NCBI RefSeq assembly: GCF_018729255.1
Contig: NZ_CP076061.1
Coordinates: 434,001-498,000, forward strand
Direction of reading: 5' to 3'
Length of the DNA stretch: 64,000 bases
Origin: Cupriavidus sp. EM10
Lineage (GTDB): Bacteria > Pseudomonadota > Gammaproteobacteria > Burkholderiales > Burkholderiaceae
Below, one piece after another: positions 58,945-64,000 of the stretch. The position numbers were made by a program, and so were the translations under genes. Position 1 is the first letter of the stretch. Each line of letters begins with the position of its first letter. The notes beneath the pieces were generated by a model, which was not told where the DNA came from, did not search any database, and saw nothing but the letters and a program-made list of their open reading frames with translations.

Positions 58945-59658
58945 TCACGCCTCGTCGGCGCCGCTGTACCAGTCCACGGTCTGGTCCAGGTAGACCAGGC
59001 CCTTGTCGGCCAGGCCGGGGCGCATGTTGTACATGTCCACGCCCAGCACGCCGGACGCCAGCTTGTCGCGCTTGGCTGTCTCCAGCGCCTCGCGTTCGGC
59101 GGCCTTGCGGGCGATGTCGGCCGCGTGCGGACGCGCCACCACGACCACCCCGTCGTCGTCCGCGACGATCACGTCGCCCGGACGCACCTGCGCGCCCGCA
59201 AACACCACCGGCACATTGACCGCACCCACGGTTTCCTTGACGGCGCCTTGCGCCGACACCGCGCGGGACCACACCGGGAAGCCCATCGCAACGAGCGTCG
59301 ACACGTCACGGCAGCCCGCGTCGAGAATCAGGCCACGCGCGCCGCGCGCCTTCAGCGACGTGGCCAGCAGGTCGCCGAACACGCCGTCCGTGCAATCGCT
59401 GGTCAGCGCCACCACCAGCACGTCGCCGGGCTGGATCATTTCCACGGCCACGTGGATCATCCAGTTGTCGCCCGGATGCATCAGGGCCGTCACGGCGCTG
59501 CCGGCGATGGCCATGCCCGACTGGATCGGGCGCAGATACGGCTTCATCAGGCCGGTGCGGCGCTGGGCCTCGTGCACCGTGGCCACGCCGGACTTGCCCA
59601 GCGATTCGATATCGCGCGCCTCGGCGCGCAGGATGTTGCGATAGGCAACGTTTCTCAT
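58945..59658 (-). CDS. galC: 4-carboxy-4-hydroxy-2-oxoadipate aldolase (RraA-like, GalC/LigK)
   Basis: 237 residues in the RraA-like aldolase fold. Family motifs are GVATVHEAQRRTGLM, GSAVTALMHPGDNWMIHVAV, ALTSDCTDGVFGDLLATS, and the metal-site RGLILDAGCRD. The enzyme cleaves 4-carboxy-4-hydroxy-2-oxoadipate to pyruvate and oxaloacetate and can decarboxylate oxaloacetate; it ends the gallate and protocatechuate 4,5-cleavage routes. It overlaps galB by four bases, and this pair matches the last two steps of the route. Confidence 0.85.
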   Translation of the reverse strand: MRNVAYRNILRAEARDIESLGKSGVATVHEAQRRTGLMKPYLRPIQSGMAIAGSAVTALMHPGDNWMIHVAVEMIQPGDVLVVALTSDCTDGVFGDLLATSLKARGARGLILDAGCRDVSTLVAMGFPVWSRAVSAQGAVKETVGAVNVPVVFAGAQVRPGDVIVADDDGVVVVARPHAADIARKAAEREALETAKRDKLASGVLGVDMYNMRPGLADKGLVYLDQTVDWYSGADEA

Positions 59659-60386
59659 GCCAGCACCTCCGTCACTTGCGGGAAGACGCGGGCATAGCCC
59701 TCGCCGTACTGAATCTTGCTGTCCGAATTGCGCGTCGCCTGCGCACCGCGCTGCAGGGCCACCCGCGTGTAGTACTCCCACAGGTGTTCCTGCGCGGCCA
59801 TGGTCGTGAACGCGCGCTGCTTCTTTTCCCAGACCGACGAGATATCCAGCAGCACGTCGGGCTTCCAGTTGCACTGCTCGGGCTGGTGCGGCTCGAACAG
59901 GAACACCGGCGGCGCGCCGATCACCGGTACCTCGGGCTTGTAGCCGTGCGCCTGGGCGATGACCCGCGCTTCCTGCGCCACGTGCGTGGCCAGCGGGTGG
60001 TCGAAGTTGTAGATGTCCTCGCGCGAATGGCTCAGCACCAGCTCCGGGCGAATCTCGCGGTAGATATCGGCCAGCCGCAGCAGCGCGGCGTCGGGCACGC
60101 GCAACGGGTAGTCGCCCAGGTCGAAGCATTCCAGCGTGCCGCCCAGGATGTCGGCGGCGCGCTGTGCTTCTTCCAGGCGCGCCGCCTTGACGCGCTCGAT
60201 GGTCATGCCCGGCTGGCGCCACATCTTGGCCGATTCGCCACGTTCGCCGAACGACAGGCAAACGATGCGCACGTGGTAGCCGCGTTCGGCGTAAAGGGCA
60301 ATCGCACCGCCCGCGCGCCAGACAAAGTCGGCCGCATGCGCGCTCACCACCAGGATCGACGGCTGCTTGGATCGGGGTTGGGACAT
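59655..60386 (-). CDS. galB: 4-oxalomesaconate hydratase, PIG-L family (GalB-like)
   Basis: 243 residues with the LmbE/PIG-L fold. The usual first metal motif HPDD reads HAADFVWRAGGAI, as in GalB, and the second is HSREDIYNFDHPLATHVA with two histidines. GalB hydrates 4-oxalomesaconate to 4-carboxy-4-hydroxy-2-oxoadipate, the substrate of the next gene, galC. It is 33 bases after a Bug receptor gene. Sequence alone could also fit a PIG-L deacetylase; the neighbour makes GalB more likely. Confidence 0.82.
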   Translation of the reverse strand: MSQPRSKQPSILVVSAHAADFVWRAGGAIALYAERGYHVRIVCLSFGERGESAKMWRQPGMTIERVKAARLEEAQRAADILGGTLECFDLGDYPLRVPDAALLRLADIYREIRPELVLSHSREDIYNFDHPLATHVAQEARVIAQAHGYKPEVPVIGAPPVFLFEPHQPEQCNWKPDVLLDISSVWEKKQRAFTTMAAQEHLWEYYTRVALQRGAQATRNSDSKIQYGEGYARVFPQVTEVLA

Positions 60387-60419
60387 CGTAACTTCCTTAA
60401 ATCTGTGGCTGTGAGAACG

Positions 60420-61436
60420 TCAGTCCGCGGTGATGCCGGCCTTGCGGATCACGTTGTTCCACGTCGCGGTCTCGGTCTTCACGAACTGGCCGAATTGCTC
60501 CGGGCTGCCCGATACGATCGTCACGCCAAGCTGGCCCAGCTGCTGCTCGACTTCAGGATCGGCCAGCGCGGTGTTGGCGGCGGCGTTCAGTTGCTTGATG
60601 ACGGGCGCGGGCGTCCTGGCCGGTGCCACAAGGCCCCACCATACCGACGCGGTGAAGTTCGGCAGCCCCTCTTCCTTCGAAGTCGGCACGTTCGGCAGTT
60701 GCGCCGAGTGCTGGGCGCTGGCCACCGCCAGCGGACGCAGCGTGCCGGCCTTGATATGCGAGATCACTTCCAGCGGATTGATCGGCATGAAGGTGATGCG
60801 CTCGCCGATCAGGTCGGTGATGGCCGGCGCGCCGCCCTTGTAGGGCACATGCAGCACGTCGATACCGGCCGTGTCCTTCAGCATTTCACCGGCCAGATGG
60901 CCCGAGCTGCCGTTACCGGCCGATGCATAGTTGAGCTTGCCGGGCTGCGCCTTGGCCTGGGCCACCAGGTCCTTCAGCGACTTGAACGGCGACTTGGCAG
61001 GCACCACTACCACCAGCGATGCCTCGCCAATGCGCGCCACGGGCGCGAAATCGGTGGCCGGGTTGAAGCTGAGCTTGTTGAACAGCGCCGCATTGGTGGC
61101 CAGGCTGTTCGACGCCATCATGATCGTGTAGCCGTCGGCCGGCGCCTTGGCGACGAAATCCATGCCGATATTGGTGCTGGCGCCGGGCCGGTTGTCGACA
61201 ATGATCGGCTGCTTGAGCAACTGGCTCATGCGCTGGCCCACCGAGCGCGCCACGATATCCACCGCGCCGCCAGCCGCGTACGGCACCACCAGGCGGATCG
61301 GCTTGTCGGGGTAGCTGTCGGCACGCGCCGCCGTCGCGCCCAGCGTCAGGGCACCCACCATCGCGGCCATCAGCGCTGCCAGTACCGGGCGGCTCCCGCC
61401 CTGCAGATTACGAATACGAGCGAACCCGCGCAGCAT
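60420..61436 (-). CDS. Bug-family periplasmic solute receptor, copy 5
   Basis: 338 residues from the ATG at 61436 (GGAGA before it). Signal peptide to ATAARADS; hallmarks [57 protein letters not shown]. It is the first gene of a unit with galB and galC and is divergent from a LysR regulator, so it probably binds an aromatic-pathway dicarboxylate or tricarboxylate. Confidence 0.9.
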   Translation of the reverse strand: MLRGFARIRNLQGGSRPVLAALMAAMVGALTLGATAARADSYPDKPIRLVVPYAAGGAVDIVARSVGQRMSQLLKQPIIVDNRPGASTNIGMDFVAKAPADGYTIMMASNSLATNAALFNKLSFNPATDFAPVARIGEASLVVVVPAKSPFKSLKDLVAQAKAQPGKLNYASAGNGSSGHLAGEMLKDTAGIDVLHVPYKGGAPAITDLIGERITFMPINPLEVISHIKAGTLRPLAVASAQHSAQLPNVPTSKEEGLPNFTASVWWGLVAPARTPAPVIKQLNAAANTALADPEVEQQLGQLGVTIVSGSPEQFGQFVKTETATWNNVIRKAGITAD

Positions 61437-61536
61437 GCATGTCTCCAGTTGTTGTGAGGATGTGCTCGCATTCTGGGCGGGGCCCGTGATACTGTCCAAT
61501 ACGTTTTCAGATGGCTTGTTATTCCGAATCACTATC

Positions 61537-62417
61537 ATGGACTTTCGCCAACTTCGTTACTTCGTGGCCGTGGCCGAGGCGTTGAGCTTCAGCGAGGCCG
61601 CCCGCCGGCTGCATGTGAGCCAGCCGCCCTTAGCGTGCAGATCAAGGCGCTGGAGGAAGAACTGGGCAGCGCGCTGCTGGAGCGCTCGCGCCATCACGTG
61701 GCCCTGACCCCGGCCGGCGAGCTGTTCCTGGACAAGGCACGCGCAGCGCTGGCCAACCTGGATCAGGCGCGCGAGGTGGTCAAGCAGGTGGCGTCAGGCG
61801 AGGCCGGCGAGATCCGCGTGGGATTCACAGCATCGGTACCGATGCAGGACATGTTTCCGCGCGCGGTGCACGCCTTCCGGGAGGGTCACCGCAATGCGAA
61901 GCTCGAGCTGGTCCATATGTCGACGGGGCAGCAATTGCAGCAGCTGGAGAACGGCGAGATCGATATCGCGTTCCTGCGGCCGTCGCCGCAGTTCCGGCCG
62001 CCCGCCAGCATCGCCGTGCGCGAGGTGCTGGCCGACCGTCTGGTGGCAGTGGTGCCGGTGGCGCATCCGCTGGCGGCAAGCGCGCAGGAGATCGATATCG
62101 GCGCGCTGTCGGGCGAACGCTTCCTGCTGTTCCCGCGCGGCCTGGGTTGCGGCCTGTTCGACCACGCGACCACGCTGTGCAATCGGGCAGGCTTCGCCCC
62201 AAACGTCGCGCAGGAAGCGCGCGAGGCCACCACGATCATCGGCCTGGTGGCCAGCGGCGCAGGGATTTCGGTATTGCCGCAGATCTATGCGCGCACGGGC
62301 ATCCCCGGCGTGGCCTACCTGCCCATCGCCGGCCTGGACGCGGCCAGCCGCATCCTGATGGCACATCGCGCAGAGGCGCTGTCGCCGATCATGAAGAAGT
62401 TCGTGGGGTATTTTTGA
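61537..62417 (+). pseudogene. LysR-family regulator of the Bug-galB-galC unit; frameshifted here
   Basis: The N-terminal helix-turn-helix ([32 protein letters not shown]) breaks at 61630-61633 and continues in another frame as [20 protein letters not shown]. One extra A (TTAAGC for TTAGC) reads [17 protein letters not shown], the standard LysR sequence, and yields 293 residues. The effector domain is normal (GEIRVGFTASVPMQDMFPRA, IDIAFLRPSPQ). It is divergent from the Bug gene and probably activates it in response to a pathway intermediate, as GalR does in pseudomonads. Confidence 0.86.
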
Positions 62418-62440
62418 GGAAGGAGATACTCGTGGTCTGA

Positions 62441-62568
62441 TTCCCCTCTCCCGCTCGCGGGAGAGGGGTTAGGGGTGAGGGTAATGCGGCTCTGCTTGCC
62501 GACATATCGCGATTTGCACCGCTGAGCCCTCACCCCGGCCCCTCTCCCGCCATGCGGGAGAGGGGAGC
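62441..62568. repeat. Pair of inverted REP-like palindromes, second locus
   Basis: Units at about 62441-62482 (CCCCTCTCCCGC, TC, GCGGGAGAGGGG) and 62525-62567 (GGCCCCTCTCCCGC, CAT, GCGGGAGAGGGG) flank a 40-base centre and match the pair at 35279-35397. The left unit is followed by TTAGGGGTGAGGG and the right preceded by CCCTCACCCC, so the outer parts are also inverted. It lies between the convergent LysR and alaC genes and may terminate both. Confidence 0.8.
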
Positions 62569-62583
62569 AAACCGAAAGCAGAT

Positions 62584-63800
62584 TTAAGCCACTGCCGGCT
62601 TGACCAGCCCGTCAGCGCGGAACATCGACTTGATGCCGCGTACGGCCTGGCGAATGCGCGATTCGTTTTCGATCAGGGCAAAGCGCACGTACTCGTCGCC
62701 GTAGTCGCCAAAGCCGATACCCGGCGATACCGATACCTTGGCCTTGGCCAGCAGCTGCTTCGAGAATTCCAGCGAACCCAGCGCGCGATAGGGCTCGGGG
62801 ATCCGCGTCCAGATATACATCGACGCCTTCGGGATGTCGACCTGCCAGCCGGCCTCGATCAGCCCGCGCGCCAGCACGTCGCGCCTTGCCTGGTACTGGG
62901 CGGCGATCTCCTTCACGCACTGCTGGTCGCCTTCCAGCGCGGCGATGGCGGCAACCTGCAGCGGCGTGAACGTGCCGTAGTCGTGATAGCTCTTGATGCG
63001 CGTCAGCGCGGCCACCAGGTCGGGGTTGCCCACCATGAAACCAATGCGCCAGCCCGCCATGTTGTAGCTCTTGGACAGCGTGAAGAACTCCACGGCGATG
63101 TCCTTGGCGCCGGGCACCTGCATGATCGACGGCGCCTTCCAGCCGTCGAACACGATGTCCGCATAGGCCAGGTCGTGCACCACGAAGATGTCGTGCTTGC
63201 GCGCCAGCGCGATCACGCGCTCGAAGAAATCCAGTTCCACGCAGGCCGCCGTCGGATTCGACGGAAAGCCCAGCACGATCATCTTGGGCTTCGGGTAGCT
63301 GCCGCGGATCGCGCGTTCCAGTTCGGCAAAGAAGTCGATGTCCGGCGTCAGCGGCACCGAGCGGATATCGGCGCCGGCGATGACCGCACCGTAGATATGG
63401 ATCGGGTAGCTCGGATCGGGCACCAGCACCGTGTCGCCCCGGTCCAGCGTGGCCAGCATCAGGTGCGCCAGCCCTTCCTTCGACCCGATGGTGACGATGG
63501 CTTCCTTGTCCGGATCGATATCCACGTCGTAGCGGTCACGGTACCAGTGCGAGATGGCGCGGCGCAGGCGCGGGATGCCTTTCGACGCCGAATAGCCATG
63601 CGTATCGGGCCGCTGTGCAGCCTCCACGAGCTTGGCCACGATATGCGGCGGCGTGGCCCCGTCGGGGTTGCCCATGCTCATGTCGATGATGTCCTCGCCA
63701 CGGCGGCGGGCGGCCATCTTGAGCTCGGCGGTGATGTTGAAAACGTAGGGGGAAGACGATCGATGCGCGCAAAGCGGCGCTTGCCGGATTCGGCAGTCAT
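62584..63800 (-). pseudogene. alaC: Alanine transaminase AlaC; frameshifted near its start
   Basis: The first 18 residues ([18 protein letters not shown]) and the rest ([20 protein letters not shown] onward) are in different frames. One more C in the five-base run at 63748-63752 (plus strand GGGGG) joins them into a 405-residue class I aminotransferase. The PLP lysine is in [27 protein letters not shown] and [11 protein letters not shown] are typical of AlaC. It makes alanine from pyruvate and glutamate. In many Burkholderiales it precedes hom and thrC, but here a repeat and a LysR gene follow. Confidence 0.88.
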
Positions 63801-63929
63801 GGAGGAGTCCTTTACGTAAGCGCCCGGAACCGTCCGAGCGACGTCGCAGCCGTTGTCTCGGCCACTGGGGACTGATATTAGCCAGCCGCGCCCGTTTGCA
63901 CAACGGGCCGGCCGCAAAAAATCAGGAAA

Positions 63930-64000
63930 TCAGAACATGCCGCCCGGCGGGCTGGTGGGCCGGTCGGCGGGCAGATTGCGCACGATGCAGTCCAGCGCGT
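63930..64000 (-). CDS. C-terminal end of an unidentified protein (partial)
   Basis: Reading in from the right edge, the last 22 codons are ALDCIVRNLPADRPTSPPGG, Met, Phe, stop (TGA 63932-63930). The composition is protein-like and the frame is open to the edge. It is upstream of alaC on the same strand, 130 bases away. Too short to name. Confidence 0.45.
   Translation of the reverse strand, partial: ALDCIVRNLPADRPTSPPGGMF

Overview
This is a GC-rich, gene-dense chromosomal window that looks like a Burkholderiales betaproteobacterium of the Cupriavidus/Ralstonia group. The inference rests on five Bug-type solute receptors without membrane partners, an alternative complex III / caa3 oxidase cluster, PiuC beside a TonB siderophore receptor, TcuA/TcuB, gallate-type GalB/GalC, and dispersed CCCTCTCCCGC/GCGGGAGAGGG palindromes. 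No rRNA, tRNA, CRISPR array, transposase or prophage was seen.

Layout. 1-5740 (+): the end of an alternative complex III operon (ActE fragment, ActF), a small membrane protein, SCO1/SenC and a four-subunit A2-type caa3 oxidase; together an electron path from quinol through cytochrome c to oxygen. 5873-7687: a TPP enzyme of the pyruvate oxidase/acetolactate synthase type. 7697-12652: a divergent drug-efflux locus (outer membrane factor one way; HxlR regulator, EmrA-like and EmrB-like pump the other). 12735-16201: an SDR and a RidA-thiolase-PanE-like operon. 16375-22564: iron and envelope functions (PiuC, siderophore receptor, two-component system, Fur-family regulator). 22554-27102: a LuxR-type membrane protein, LysR, SDR and an orphan E3 with a lipoyl domain. 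27178-28945: a small, less GC-rich block of unknown genes with a tandem paralogue pair. 28942-31158: a GlxA-type AraC regulator, HD protein and single-domain receiver. 31261-41670 (-): a long catabolic cluster with three Bug receptors, a hydroxyacid dehydrogenase, a PDC-lactonase-like amidohydrolase, a class II aldolase, TcuB, TcuA and a gamma-glutamyltransferase. 41940-44846: GabT and a divergent GabR-like regulator. 44871-49671: conserved unknowns, a YbaL-like antiporter and a ClpP-like/LprI fusion. 49720-53399: LysR, Bug receptor and a second gamma-glutamyltransferase. 53428-58799: ABC exporter, tiny membrane protein, chemoreceptor, LysR and lipoprotein. 58945-62417: a galB-galC-Bug unit with a divergent LysR. 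62584-64000: AlaC and the end of another gene.

Genes at eleven or more places are out of frame, and in each case adding one base to a short run of identical bases (or next to one) restores a family-typical protein. All the repairs go in the same direction, so I read most of them as homopolymer under-calling in an unpolished assembly, not decay. Disrupted genes are labelled pseudogene because that is what the sequence shows; the likely intact product is described in each. One exception is a TAG codon inside the E3 gene.

Most likely to be undescribed: the 27-29 kb block (tandem paralogues, a 58-residue glycine-rich membrane protein and a 37-codon reading frame, with start/stop overlaps at two of its four junctions), the secreted ClpP-like/LprI fusion at 48.8-49.7 kb, and the Bug receptor + cytoplasmic gamma-glutamyltransferase pair that occurs twice.
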